From positions 124,001-188,000 of the forward strand of contig NZ_JACHEM010000009.1 in the NCBI RefSeq assembly GCF_014207445.1: a DNA stretch of 64,000 nt, read 5' to 3'. Below the pieces are notes generated by a model. That model made no database searches. It was not told the DNA's origin and was given only the letters and a program-made list of their open reading frames with translations. A program made the translations under genes and the position numbers. This DNA comes from Streptomyces candidus (lineage in GTDB: Bacteria; Actinomycetota; Actinomycetes; Streptomycetales; Streptomycetaceae). Positions within the stretch are counted from its first letter, which is position 1. Each line of letters starts with the position of its first letter. Of this stretch, positions 24,862 to 33,461 are shown piece by piece.

Positions 24862-26142
24862 TTGTCACGCCCGGAAGCCGATCAACTCCTGCTGGACGCC
24901 GAGGCCGATGTACGGCCCTCCCCCCAAGGTGTCGCCGCACGGCGGGCGTTGCTGGCGCACCCGGTGCTGCTCATGGTCGGCATCGTGCTGGCCTCCCTCA
25001 ACATGCGTGCGGCGCTGGCGAGCGTGTCCCCACTGGTCAGTGAGATCAGCGAGAGCTTCGGACTGTCGTCGACGGCCACCAGCCTCGTGACGTCCGTGCC
25101 GGTGCTGTTCCTCGGCGTGGGCGCGCTGGTGGCACCCTGGCTCGGTCGCCGCTTCGGCACCGAAGCGGTTCTGTTCTGCGCCCTGTTGCTGCTCGGCGTG
25201 GGCATCCTGGTGCGCGTTCTGCCCGCCACGGCCGCCCTGTACGGCGGGGGTGTGCTGATCGGCATCGCGATATCCCTCCTCAATGTGCTGATGCCGGGTC
25301 TGATCAAGCGGGACTTCCCCGACAGGGCCGCGCCGATGACCTCGGTCTACACCGGCTCGATGATCGCGGGCGCCACCATCGTGGCGGCCACCTCCGTACC
25401 GCTGGAGAAGGCGTTCGGCGACAGCTGGGAAGCCTCGATGGCGTTCTGGTCGCTGCTGGCCGCCGTGGCCGCGCTGGCCTGGCTGCCCCAGGTGCTGATC
25501 GCCCGGGGCCGTACCGGGCACGAGACGCGCGTCGCCCCGGGGGCGTCCGGCAGCGCCGCTCCCGCCGCGCCGAGGAGTGTCTGGCGGTCGGGTCTCGCCT
25601 GGCAGGTCACCCTCTTCATGGGGCTCCAGTCGCTGTGGTCCTACGTGCTGATCGCCTGGATGCCGACGATCTTCACCGACCACGGGATGAGCCGGTCCAC
25701 GGCAGGCGTGATCTTCGCCTTCAACAATCTGATCCAGGTCGCGGGTGCTTTCGCCGTACCACTGCTGGCCGGGCGCATGCGCAGCCAGCGCCCGCTGATC
25801 GCTCTGGTCACCTCTCTCGTCGCGACCGGTTACGTCGGCCTGATGGCCGCCCCGGTTGCCGGGGCCTGGCTGTGGTCGGGGATTCTCGGCATCGGGCAGG
25901 GCGGCGCCGTGGGTCTGGCGCTCACCCTCATCGTGCTGCGGTCCGGGGACGCGGTGACGGCGGCCCGGCTCTCCGGAATGGCGCAGACGATCGGCTATCT
26001 GTTGGCCGCTGCGGGCCCGTTGGCTGCGGGCGCCGTGTACCAGATGACCGGCAGCTGGACGGTGCCGATCGCCCTGATGCTCGGCGTGTGCGCGACGGCG
26101 CTGGCCGTGGGTCTCTTCGCGGCCAGGGACCGGAAGGTCTGA
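24862..26142 (+). CDS. MFS transporter, CynX/NimT-like
   Basis: This is 426 residues. TTG 24862 is chosen because AAAGG precedes it at proper spacing; GTG 24853 is the alternative. Twelve transmembrane helices are predicted, starting VLLMVGIVLASLNMRAALAS, a signature of the cyanate/nitroimidazole (CynX/NimT) branch. The typical inter-helix motif VAPWLGRRFGTE follows helix 2, and a central loop lies around GRTGHETRVAPGASG. It likely exports or imports a small anion or drug by proton exchange; the substrate is unknown. It pairs with the GntR regulator upstream and ends at a strong bidirectional terminator. Confidence 0.88.
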   Translation: MSRPEADQLLLDAEADVRPSPQGVAARRALLAHPVLLMVGIVLASLNMRAALASVSPLVSEISESFGLSSTATSLVTSVPVLFLGVGALVAPWLGRRFGTEAVLFCALLLLGVGILVRVLPATAALYGGGVLIGIAISLLNVLMPGLIKRDFPDRAAPMTSVYTGSMIAGATIVAATSVPLEKAFGDSWEASMAFWSLLAAVAALAWLPQVLIARGRTGHETRVAPGASGSAAPAAPRSVWRSGLAWQVTLFMGLQSLWSYVLIAWMPTIFTDHGMSRSTAGVIFAFNNLIQVAGAFAVPLLAGRMRSQRPLIALVTSLVATGYVGLMAAPVAGAWLWSGILGIGQGGAVGLALTLIVLRSGDAVTAARLSGMAQTIGYLLAAAGPLAAGAVYQMTGSWTVPIALMLGVCATALAVGLFAARDRKV

Positions 26143-26268
26143 CTCACCTCCCCCGGGCAGTCCGGAGCCCGGTGCGGTCACGTACGCGGGCATCCGAGGG
26201 GCTGTGCCTTCGAGAACAACGTGCCTTCGAGAACACTGTGCAGGTGTCAAGGTGCGGGTGAAGCGGGA

Positions 26269-26309
26269 AGCGCCCCTGATGCGTATGGGAGATACGCATC
26301 AGGGGCGCT
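26269..26309. terminator. 18-bp perfect hairpin between convergent MFS and ABC operons
   Basis: The arms AGCGCCCCTGATGCGTAT (26269-26286) and 26292-26309 pair perfectly around GGGAG. It can end both the MFS (plus) and ABC (minus) transcripts. A 15-bp direct repeat GTGCCTTCGAGAACA lies just upstream (26204-26218 and 26221-26235). Confidence 0.9.
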
Positions 26310-26336
26310 CCCTGTTCCCGGAAGTGCCGCTTCGGG

Positions 26337-27056
26337 CTATTCATCACCCGCAAGAGTGAGCGAGCGCAGCTTCTGGCCCGCGTACCAGGTGGCCAGGCCG
26401 GTGACGACGACCAGCAGGATCACCGCCGTGGGAAGCCCGACGTCCGAGGTGATCGTGCCGTTCGTGCCGATCCTTTCGGCGAGCGAGAGCGCCCACTGCT
26501 GGATGCTGAGGGTCCGCGCCCCCGGTACCAGGCTGCCGAACAGGGCCTCCCACACCAGGGCGTACACCAGGCCGAAGACGACCGCGTGCCGCGAGACGGT
26601 GCCGAGCAGCAGGAACACCGCGCTGTAGGCGATGGAGGCGACCAGTGCGGCGATCGTGTAGGCGATCGCGACCTGCCCGCCGTTGCCGTTGAGGATCATG
26701 CCCGCGATGAAGGTCGGGATCGCGGAGAAGGCCATGGTGACGGCGATGGCGACGATCAGCTTGGTGAAGATGATCGTGGGGCGCTTCACCGGCTTGGAGA
26801 GCAGGTAGACGATCGAGCCGTCGTCGATCTCCGGGCCGATGGCGCCCGTACCGGCGATGACGCCGATCAGCGGGACCATGGTGGCCAGCGCGAAGCCGCC
26901 CAGGACGTCGGCGGCGACCTGGTCGTCCACGCCGACCAGCGCCCGCACCGCGACGGCGATCACGAGGAGCAGCGCCGGCAGGATGAAGAGGATGGCCGCC
27001 CGGCGGCGGCCGAGAAGGGCCCGGTAGGTGAGCCGGGCGACTGTGGGTTCGTACAT
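26337..27056 (-). CDS. ABC-2 type transporter permease
   Basis: This is 239 residues with six predicted helices. It begins MYEPTVARLTYRALLGRRRAA, then ILFILPALLLVIAVAVRAL. The ABC-2 style GAIGPEIDDGSIVYLLSKPVKRPTIIFTKLI segment between helices 2 and 3 is typical of permeases whose partner ATPase is separate. It is the last gene of a four-gene operon, 15 bp after the ATPase gene, which is likely its partner. The substrate is unknown. Confidence 0.88.
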   Translation of the reverse strand: MYEPTVARLTYRALLGRRRAAILFILPALLLVIAVAVRALVGVDDQVAADVLGGFALATMVPLIGVIAGTGAIGPEIDDGSIVYLLSKPVKRPTIIFTKLIVAIAVTMAFSAIPTFIAGMILNGNGGQVAIAYTIAALVASIAYSAVFLLLGTVSRHAVVFGLVYALVWEALFGSLVPGARTLSIQQWALSLAERIGTNGTITSDVGLPTAVILLVVVTGLATWYAGQKLRSLTLAGDE

Positions 27057-27071
27057 CGCAGCAAGCTCCTT

Positions 27072-27983
27072 TCAGGCCGTGACGAGGTAGGAGAAGACCG
27101 ACTCGAGGGACTCGTCGGAGGGCTGCACCGTGAACAGGCGGATGCCGTGCTCACGTGCGACCCGCGGGAGCAGCTCGGTGAAGCGGCCGAAGTCGACGGC
27201 CTGGATGCGCAGCGCCCGTTCCGTGTAGTCGACCTCGATGCCGGCCGTGGACGGGTCGGCGATCAGCGCGGCCGCCAGGGCACGGTCGTCGCCCGAGCGG
27301 ACGAGGTAGCGGTGCGGGCGGTCCGTCATCAGTCGGCGGATCTTGCGGAAGTCGCCGGAGGCGGCGTGCCGCCCGGCGACGATCACCTCGATGTGCGAGG
27401 CGAGCTGCTCGACCTCTTCCAGAATGTGCGAGGAGAACAGCACGGCGCGGCCCTCGCCGCCCATCCGGCGCAGCAGGTCCATCAGCTGCATGCGCTGGCG
27501 CGGGTCCATGCCGTTGAACGGCTCGTCCAGAAGCAGTACCGAGGGGTCGTGGACCAGGGCGGACGCCATCTTGACGCGCTGGCGCATGCCCTTGCTGTAC
27601 GTGGCGATCTTGCGGTCCTGGGCGTACTCCATCTCGACCGTGGCGAGCGCCTGTGCGGCCGCGCGGTCGTCGAGGCCGTGCAGCTCGGCGTTGGCGACGA
27701 CGAATTCGCGTCCGGTGAGGAAGTCGTACATCGCCTCCCGCTCGGGGACGACGCCGATCTCCTTGTAGACCTCCTCGTTGCGCCAGATCGGCTTGCCGTC
27801 GAGGGTGACGGTGCCGTTGGAGGGGGCGAGGAAGCCGCCCATCATGTTGATCAGAGTGGACTTTCCGGCGCCGTTGGGGCCGAGGAGGCCCGTCACGCCG
27901 GGGCCGATGTTCATGGTCACGTCGTTGACGGCGACCACGTTCCCGAACCAGCGGGAGGCCTTGGTGATGTCGATCGTGGTCAC
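27072..27983 (-). CDS. ABC transporter ATP-binding protein
   Basis: This is 303 residues. GTG 27983 has GGAAGG upstream. Walker A GPNGAGKST is at about 37-45, Q-loop IGVVPERE, signature YSKGMRQRV, Walker B VLLLDEP, and H-loop SSH. A C-terminal accessory domain (about 215-303) of the DrrA/NatA kind ends FSYLVTA. Its start overlaps the upstream permease stop by 4 bp. It probably energises the permease at 26337-27056. Confidence 0.93.
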   Translation of the reverse strand: MTTIDITKASRWFGNVVAVNDVTMNIGPGVTGLLGPNGAGKSTLINMMGGFLAPSNGTVTLDGKPIWRNEEVYKEIGVVPEREAMYDFLTGREFVVANAELHGLDDRAAAQALATVEMEYAQDRKIATYSKGMRQRVKMASALVHDPSVLLLDEPFNGMDPRQRMQLMDLLRRMGGEGRAVLFSSHILEEVEQLASHIEVIVAGRHAASGDFRKIRRLMTDRPHRYLVRSGDDRALAAALIADPSTAGIEVDYTERALRIQAVDFGRFTELLPRVAREHGIRLFTVQPSDESLESVFSYLVTA

Positions 27984-28891
27984 AGCCCGACCTTCCGGTA
28001 GCGGCGCATCAGTACGGCGTACGAGCCTGCGATGAGCGCGAGGACGACCAGCAGGTGGACCACGCCCGCACCGGCCCCGGGCCCGTACCCGCCGGGGTAG
28101 CCGGAGGAGGCCCCGAGGAAGGCGGTCTGGACGCCGTCGATGAGGGTGGCGGGCGAGAAGAGGCCGAGCCAGGAGACGGCGCCGGTCGCTTCCTGGCTGT
28201 AGGCGATGACCTGGACGGTGGAGACCGCACCGTAGGAGATGGTGAAGAGGGCGATGACGGCGGCGACACCGAACCCGCGGCGCGGCGTCAGTGCGGCCAT
28301 CACCAGGCCGAGGCCGGCGAACAGGACGGACAGCAGTGCCACGGACACCAGCCCCTGCCCGAAGCCCTTGGTCTGGGCTCCGAAGTCGAACTTGGCGAGC
28401 AGCGCGCCCGCGTAGAGGACCACCAGCGGAACGGCGGTGAGGACGAACAGCGCGGAGGCCATCGCCCCGTACTTGGCGAGGACGTAGTCCCGGCGCTCGA
28501 TGGGCCGGGAGAAGTACAGCGGCACCGTCTTGAAGCGCAGGTCGCGCGAGACGGTCTGCGGTGCCTGCGAGGCGAGGTAGAGGCCGATCACCGGCTGGAG
28601 GGAGATCGCGAACGCCGTGTAGGAGAGCGGCAGTTTGGTCATGGTGCCCGCCGGGGCGGCCACCGCGACCGCGACGATGATCGCCGCGACCAGGACCATC
28701 ACACCGAACAGGATCATCGGCAGCACCTTGGACTTGGCGCTGCGGCCCAGTCCGTACGCGCCGCGCAGGGACTGCGAGTAGAGCGAGCGCCTGGCGTAGG
28801 AGCGGCCGAGCCGCTGCCCGTCGTACTTGCGGTAGCCGATGTTGTGGATGCGCGTCGGGTCGGCGCCCGGCGGAGTGAGCTCAGTTGCCAT
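27980..28891 (-). CDS. ABC-2 type transporter permease
   Basis: This is 303 residues. The cytoplasmic N-terminus (1-55, IHNIGYRKYDGQRLGRSYARRSL) carries a motif typical of this actinobacterial permease family. Six helices follow, from VLPMILFGVMVLVAAIIVAVA to VVHLLVVLALIAGSYAVLM, with a Gly-rich extracellular loop (GASSGYPGGYGPGAGAG). It is translationally coupled on both sides: 11-bp overlap with the upstream ATPase gene and 4-bp overlap with the downstream ATPase gene. Confidence 0.88.
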   Translation of the reverse strand: MATELTPPGADPTRIHNIGYRKYDGQRLGRSYARRSLYSQSLRGAYGLGRSAKSKVLPMILFGVMVLVAAIIVAVAVAAPAGTMTKLPLSYTAFAISLQPVIGLYLASQAPQTVSRDLRFKTVPLYFSRPIERRDYVLAKYGAMASALFVLTAVPLVVLYAGALLAKFDFGAQTKGFGQGLVSVALLSVLFAGLGLVMAALTPRRGFGVAAVIALFTISYGAVSTVQVIAYSQEATGAVSWLGLFSPATLIDGVQTAFLGASSGYPGGYGPGAGAGVVHLLVVLALIAGSYAVLMRRYRKVGL

Positions 28892-29900
28892 CGTGGCCGC
28901 CTCCCGTCTGCGGTGCGAGCTGCGCGTGCGCTGGTTGCTGGGACTGCTGCTGGATCTGTTGTTCCTGGGGGCCGGCGTGGAAGACCTCGGCGATGTGGTG
29001 GCGGCGCTGTTCCATGCGGACCAGGCCGATGCCCAGGTCGGCGACCGTGTCGCGCACCAGGTCGTACGTCGCTTCGCCCTCGCCCTCGACCAGCAGGACG
29101 TGGCCCGCGCCGGGCAGACCCTGCTCCTCCGCCGCGTGCAGGGTCACGCCGGCCGCGGTGAGCGCCTCGCGCAACGCGCGCGTGCCGTCGGGGTGGGCGT
29201 CGGAGTCGGTGACCTCGACCGCGAGGGTGGTGGTGGTCTGGGTGAAGTCACTGGTCGAACTGGACCGCAGCAGCGCTCCGCCGTCGATGACGACGACGTG
29301 GTCGCAGGTGCGCTCCAGCTCGCCCAGGAGGTGCGAGGTGACCAGGACGGAGATGCCGAAGTCGGTGTGGATGCGGCGGATGAGGCCGAGCATCTCGTCG
29401 CGGCCGACCGGGTCGAGGCCGTTGGTCGGCTCGTCGAGAAGGACCAGTTGCGGGTCGTGGACCAGGGCCTGGGCCAGCTTCACCCGCTGCTTCATGCCGG
29501 TCGAGTAGCCGCCGATGGGGCGGTAGCGCTCTTCGTAGAGGCCGACGTGGCGCAGGGTGTCGGCGGTCCGCTCGCGTGCGGCGGTGGCGGGGAGACCCGA
29601 CATGCGCGCCATGTGGACGACGAACTCGGTGGCCGACACGTCCGGTGGCAGGCAGTCGTGCTCGGGCATGTACCCCACGCGCTCGCGGATCTCCGCACCG
29701 CTCGTCGCCACGTCGAGGCCGAGCACTGCGGCACGTCCCTCCGTGGCGGGGGACAGACCCAGCAGGATCTTGATCAAGGTGGACTTGCCGGCTCCGTTGG
29801 ATCCCACCAGGCCCGTTACTCCGGGTCCGATGTCCAACGAGAGCCGGTCAAGCGCGGTTACCCGGGGGAACCGCTTGCTCAGGGCTTCGGTTGCGATCAC
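28881..29900 (-). CDS. ABC transporter ATP-binding protein (first gene of operon)
   Basis: This is 339 residues from GTG 29900, with GGAAAGG eight bases upstream; the longer frame is not needed. Walker A is GSNGAGKST, signature YSTGMKQRV, Walker B LVLLDEP and H-loop TSH. The C-terminal extension carries GVTLHAAEEQGLPGAGHVLL and a Gln/His-rich tail (QEQQIQQQSQQPAHAQ). It likely pairs with the permease at 27980-28891. Two ATPase-permease pairs in one operon could form two exporters or one hetero-complex. Confidence 0.92.
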   Translation of the reverse strand: MIATEALSKRFPRVTALDRLSLDIGPGVTGLVGSNGAGKSTLIKILLGLSPATEGRAAVLGLDVATSGAEIRERVGYMPEHDCLPPDVSATEFVVHMARMSGLPATAARERTADTLRHVGLYEERYRPIGGYSTGMKQRVKLAQALVHDPQLVLLDEPTNGLDPVGRDEMLGLIRRIHTDFGISVLVTSHLLGELERTCDHVVVIDGGALLRSSSTSDFTQTTTTLAVEVTDSDAHPDGTRALREALTAAGVTLHAAEEQGLPGAGHVLLVEGEGEATYDLVRDTVADLGIGLVRMEQRRHHIAEVFHAGPQEQQIQQQSQQPAHAQLAPQTGGGHDGN

Positions 29901-30059
29901 GGCAGTCACCTTTCCGAAGGTAGTGGCGCGGACCACATTGCACGTCAGCCCTGGCGGTGGTTGGCGTCTCCGCCTCTGGTCGTAGGAACCCGTAGGGGCC
30001 GCAGTACCGAGGGTGGACAGAAGGCCGGGGCGGAAGCCCCCGGACGGGGCGGGGCCAGG

Positions 30060-30082
30060 TTGTCCACAGGCCGTTGTGCACA
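30060..30082 (+). other. Two adjacent DnaA-box-like sequences
   Basis: TTGTCCACA (30060-30068, exact consensus) and TTGTGCACA (30074-30082, one mismatch) are on the same strand. They lie in the promoter region between the divergent ABC and M24 operons. Confidence 0.55.
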
Positions 30083-30166
30083 CCCCTTGACGCAGCCGCC
30101 GGGCATTGTCACATTCATCAGTGTCAAGTTGCGAGCACGTACCGCGGCACGGGACGGACGGGTGGC

Positions 30167-31024
30167 ATGACCTCAGCAGTGCAGGGCGAGGAGGGCGGAC
30201 CGACCGCGCGACTGCGGGGGTTCAGGCAGGTGCAGCGCCTCGCGTACGAATGCGCCGAGGCCGTCGCCGCGCAGCTCAGGCCGGGTGTGACCGAGCGCGA
30301 CGCGGCACGGATGCAGCGGGTGTGGCTGCGCGAGCGCGGGGTGCGGGACTGGTTCCACCTGCCGTTCGCGTGGTTCGGGGACCGTACGGCGTTCACCGGG
30401 TTCCGGACACCGTTCCAGTTCTTCCCGACGAACCGCCGGCTGGAACCGGGGATGCCGTTCATCCTCGACATGGCGCCCGTCCACAACGGTTTCACCGCCG
30501 ACATCGGGTACTCCGGCTGCCTGGGCCTCAACCCGGTGCACGACCGGCTGCTCGCCGATCTGGAGGCGCACCGCACCCTGCTCCTGGACCAGGTGCGCGA
30601 GAGACGCCCGCTGCGGGAGATCTACGAGAACGTCGAGCGGCTGATGGTGCGCCAGGGGTACGCCAACCGGCACGGCGCCTATCCGTTCGGCGTGATCGCC
30701 CACAAGATCGACCGGGTGAAGGAACGCCGCTGGTCGCCGCAGGTGTTCGGGTTCGGGACGCAGTCGCTGAAGGGGCTGGCGTCGGATGCGCTGCACGGGC
30801 ACCGGGAGGGCTGGTCGCCGCTGTGGAGCCCGCACAAGTTCTCCGACCACCCGCCGCAGCCGGGCCTGTGGGCGGTGGAACCGCACCTCGGATTCAGGGG
30901 TACGGGCGTGAAGTTCGAGGAGATCCTGGTGGTCACCGACTCCAAGGACCCCGAACAGAGCGCCTTCTGGCTGGACGACGACCTGCCGCACGTGCGGCGC
31001 TGGGCCGAGGAGAGGGCGGCATGA
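30167..31024 (+). CDS. M24-fold metallopeptidase-like protein
   Basis: This is 285 residues from ATG 30167. It is a single pita-bread domain with all five metal ligands: Asp and Asp in ILDMAPVHNGFTADIG, His in FGVIAHKI, Glu in AVEPHLGF and Glu in GVKFEEILV. It lacks the AMP_N domain of aminopeptidase P, so it belongs to the short M24 group (methionine-aminopeptidase/creatinase-like). Its substrate is unknown and may not be a peptide. It is the first gene of an operon whose members overlap by four bases, and its stop overlaps the hydrolase-SDR start (ATGA). Confidence 0.85.
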   Translation: MTSAVQGEEGGPTARLRGFRQVQRLAYECAEAVAAQLRPGVTERDAARMQRVWLRERGVRDWFHLPFAWFGDRTAFTGFRTPFQFFPTNRRLEPGMPFILDMAPVHNGFTADIGYSGCLGLNPVHDRLLADLEAHRTLLLDQVRERRPLREIYENVERLMVRQGYANRHGAYPFGVIAHKIDRVKERRWSPQVFGFGTQSLKGLASDALHGHREGWSPLWSPHKFSDHPPQPGLWAVEPHLGFRGTGVKFEEILVVTDSKDPEQSAFWLDDDLPHVRRWAEERAA

Positions 31025-32841
31025 CGATGGGCGTGGCTGGATGGGACGGGACGGCGGGCCCGGCCGGGGAGGGCGGCCCGGAGGGGGCACGCGAGCGCCG
31101 GGTGCGGACCGGAGGGATCGAACTGTGCGTCGCCGAGCTGGGTGACGCGACGCAGCCGACAGTGGTGCTGCTGCACGGGTACCCCGACAGCAAAGAGGTG
31201 TGGTCCGACGTCGCGACGCGCCTGTCGGGGCGCTTCCACGTGGTCCTGTACGACGTGCGCGGGCACGGCAGGTCCTCCGCTCCCGAGCCGCTGCGCGGGG
31301 GATTCACGCTGGAGAAGCTGACCGACGACTTCCTGGCGGTCGCGGACGCGGTCAGCCCGGACCGGCCGGTGCACCTGGTGGGGCACGACTGGGGATCCGT
31401 ACAGGGCTGGGAGTTCGCGACGGTCGAGCGCACCCGGGGACGGATCGCGTCCTTCACGTCCCTGTCCGGGCCCTCGCTGGACCACTTCGGGCACTGGATC
31501 GCGAAGCGGATGTCCCGGCCGACCCCGCGCAGGGCCGCCCAGCTCCTGGGTCAGGGCGCCAAGTCCTGGTACGTGTACCTGCTGCACACCCCTGCGCTGC
31601 CCGAACTGGCCTGGCGGGGACCGCTCGGCAAGCGGTGGCCCAGAATCCTCCAGCGGATGGAGAAGGTCCCGGCGGGCGGGTACCCGACGGCGTCGCTGCC
31701 GCAGGACGCGGCGCACGGCGCCTGGCTGTACCGCGACAACGTGCGCACCCGTCTGCGCAGGCCGCGCACGGACGCGTACGCCCACGTACCGGTGCAGCTG
31801 ATCACGCCGACCCGGGACCCCTTCCTGTCGGAGCGGCTGTACGACGAGCTGGAGACGTGGGTCCCACAGCTCCTACGCCGTACGCTGCCCGCCAAACACT
31901 GGGTTCCACGCACCCGGCCCGATCAACTCGCCGCCTGGACGGCCGAGTTCGTTCTGGCGAACGAGGACCGCGGGGCCGGGGTGGGCCCCCTCCCCGCCGC
32001 GGTGGGCGGTAAGTACGCGGACCGGTTCGCCGGGCAGCTGGTCCTGGTGACCGGGGCGGCCAGCGGCATCGGCCGGGCCACCGCGTTCGCGTTCGCCGAG
32101 GCCGGCGCGCGGGTGGTCGCCGTGGACCGGGACGAGGAGGGCGCCGCGCGGACCGCGGAACTGGCTCGGCTGATCGGTGCGCCGGAAGCCTGGCCGGAAG
32201 TCGTCGACGTCGGTGACGGCCGGGCGATGGAGAAGCTCGCGGCCAGGGTCGCGGCCGACCACGGCGTGGTGGACGTGCTGGTCAACAACGCCGGGATCGG
32301 AATGTCCGGCTCCTTCATGACCACCTCCGCGCAGGACTGGAAGAAGGTCCTCGACGCCAACCTGTGGGGCGTCATCCACGGCTGCCGCACCTTCGGCAGG
32401 CAGATGGCCGAGCGCGGCCAGGGCGGGCACATCGTCAACACCGCCTCGGCAGCCGTGTACCAGCCGTCCCGGGCGCTGCCCGCGTACAGCACGTCCAAAG
32501 CGGCGGTACTGATGCTCAGTGAGTGCCTGCGTGCCGAACTGGCCGGCCAGGGCATCGGCGTCAGCGCGATCTGTCCCGGCTTCGTCAACACCAACATCAC
32601 CGCCACCTCACGCTTCACCGGAGTGAGTGCGGACGAGGAGAAACGCAAGCAGAAGCGGTCTTCGCGGCTCTACGGACTGCGCAACTACCCGCCGGAGAAG
32701 GTCGCCGACGCCGTCCTGCGCGCGGTGGTGCAGAAGCAGGCCGTGGTACCGGTGACGCCGGAGGCGCGTGGCGCCCTCCTCCTGTCCCGTTTCGCGCCCG
32801 GGGTCCTGCGCGCGATCGCCCGATGGGATCCGTCACTGTGA
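31021..32841 (+). CDS. Alpha/beta hydrolase - short-chain dehydrogenase fusion (EphD-like)
   Basis: This is 606 residues. Residues about 20-310 form an epoxide-hydrolase-like alpha/beta hydrolase: oxyanion HGYPD, nucleophile-elbow GHDWGS (Asp nucleophile) and C-terminal His in AKHWVP. Residues about 335-605 form a classical SDR: cofactor motif TGAASGIG, NNAG, catalytic Ser and YxxxK in NTASAAVYQPSRALPAYSTSK, and a C-terminal basic helix. This architecture matches mycobacterial EphD, which is linked to lipid epoxide metabolism. Here it probably opens an epoxide or ester and oxidises the product with NAD(P). It overlaps both neighbouring genes by four bases. Confidence 0.9.
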   Translation: MTMGVAGWDGTAGPAGEGGPEGARERRVRTGGIELCVAELGDATQPTVVLLHGYPDSKEVWSDVATRLSGRFHVVLYDVRGHGRSSAPEPLRGGFTLEKLTDDFLAVADAVSPDRPVHLVGHDWGSVQGWEFATVERTRGRIASFTSLSGPSLDHFGHWIAKRMSRPTPRRAAQLLGQGAKSWYVYLLHTPALPELAWRGPLGKRWPRILQRMEKVPAGGYPTASLPQDAAHGAWLYRDNVRTRLRRPRTDAYAHVPVQLITPTRDPFLSERLYDELETWVPQLLRRTLPAKHWVPRTRPDQLAAWTAEFVLANEDRGAGVGPLPAAVGGKYADRFAGQLVLVTGAASGIGRATAFAFAEAGARVVAVDRDEEGAARTAELARLIGAPEAWPEVVDVGDGRAMEKLAARVAADHGVVDVLVNNAGIGMSGSFMTTSAQDWKKVLDANLWGVIHGCRTFGRQMAERGQGGHIVNTASAAVYQPSRALPAYSTSKAAVLMLSECLRAELAGQGIGVSAICPGFVNTNITATSRFTGVSADEEKRKQKRSSRLYGLRNYPPEKVADAVLRAVVQKQAVVPVTPEARGALLLSRFAPGVLRAIARWDPSL

Positions 32842-33395
32842 GCACCGTTCCCCGCCCTCGCGAGCAGGGCCAACAGAGCGACGAGGGCCATGTCATCGTG
32901 CCCCGCCGGGTCTCCTTCGACTGGCAGGGGACACCGCTTCACTGGATACCGGACGAGCCGACCGCCACCCACGTCATCAACGTGCTGCAGCTCGACCTGC
33001 TGCGCCGGCACGGCGCGGAGGAGGTCGAGCACCGGGCGGTCGCCTTCGACATGTACCAGCACTGCGGCGGCGGGGGCCCGCCCCGGTACGCCCGCCGCAT
33101 CGAGGTCATGGTCGTGGTCGCGCCGGTGGTGCTGTGGCTGTGGGCCTGGGGCGCCTCGTACCTCATACGGCACGACCCCCGTCTCGCGGGACGGCTGAGG
33201 TACTCGCTGCGGGAACACAACAGGGCGTTGGCGAAGGGGCTGTTGCCGGACTGGCGGGAGCTGGGCTCGGCGATACCGTGCTACTCGCGGCGGTCTTACC
33301 ATCCTTCCCAGGAAGGCTCGCTGCGCAGGGCCGTCGAGTACCTGGCCACCTCGCCCGCGGCGGGCGCGGTGGGACGCGCGGCACTGCGGCCCTGA
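32838..33395 (+). CDS. Metal-dependent hydrolase (PF10118-like) with a large internal deletion
   Basis: This is 185 residues from GTG 32838, which overlaps the upstream stop; ATG 32823 is an alternative. The N-terminus VPRRVSFDWQGTPLHWIPDEPTATHVINVL and the C-terminal part HGAEEVEHRAVAFDMYQ to YHPSQEGSLRRAVEYLA (cited by landmarks) fit the family. Intact members, as I recall them, are about 280-300 residues, with about 100-120 residues, including EATH-type metal ligands, between these parts. Here residue 50 runs straight into DLLRRHGAEEVEH. The frame is preserved. Half of the di-metal site is therefore missing, and the product is probably inactive or altered. Confidence 0.75.
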   Translation: MSTVPRPREQGQQSDEGHVIVPRRVSFDWQGTPLHWIPDEPTATHVINVLQLDLLRRHGAEEVEHRAVAFDMYQHCGGGGPPRYARRIEVMVVVAPVVLWLWAWGASYLIRHDPRLAGRLRYSLREHNRALAKGLLPDWRELGSAIPCYSRRSYHPSQEGSLRRAVEYLATSPAAGAVGRAALRP

Positions 33396-33461
33396 GGCAC
33401 CCGGAGGTTCCGGTTCCGGGGAAGCCGGGTGACCGGCCGGCGCCGGCGGGAGGGAGTAAGC

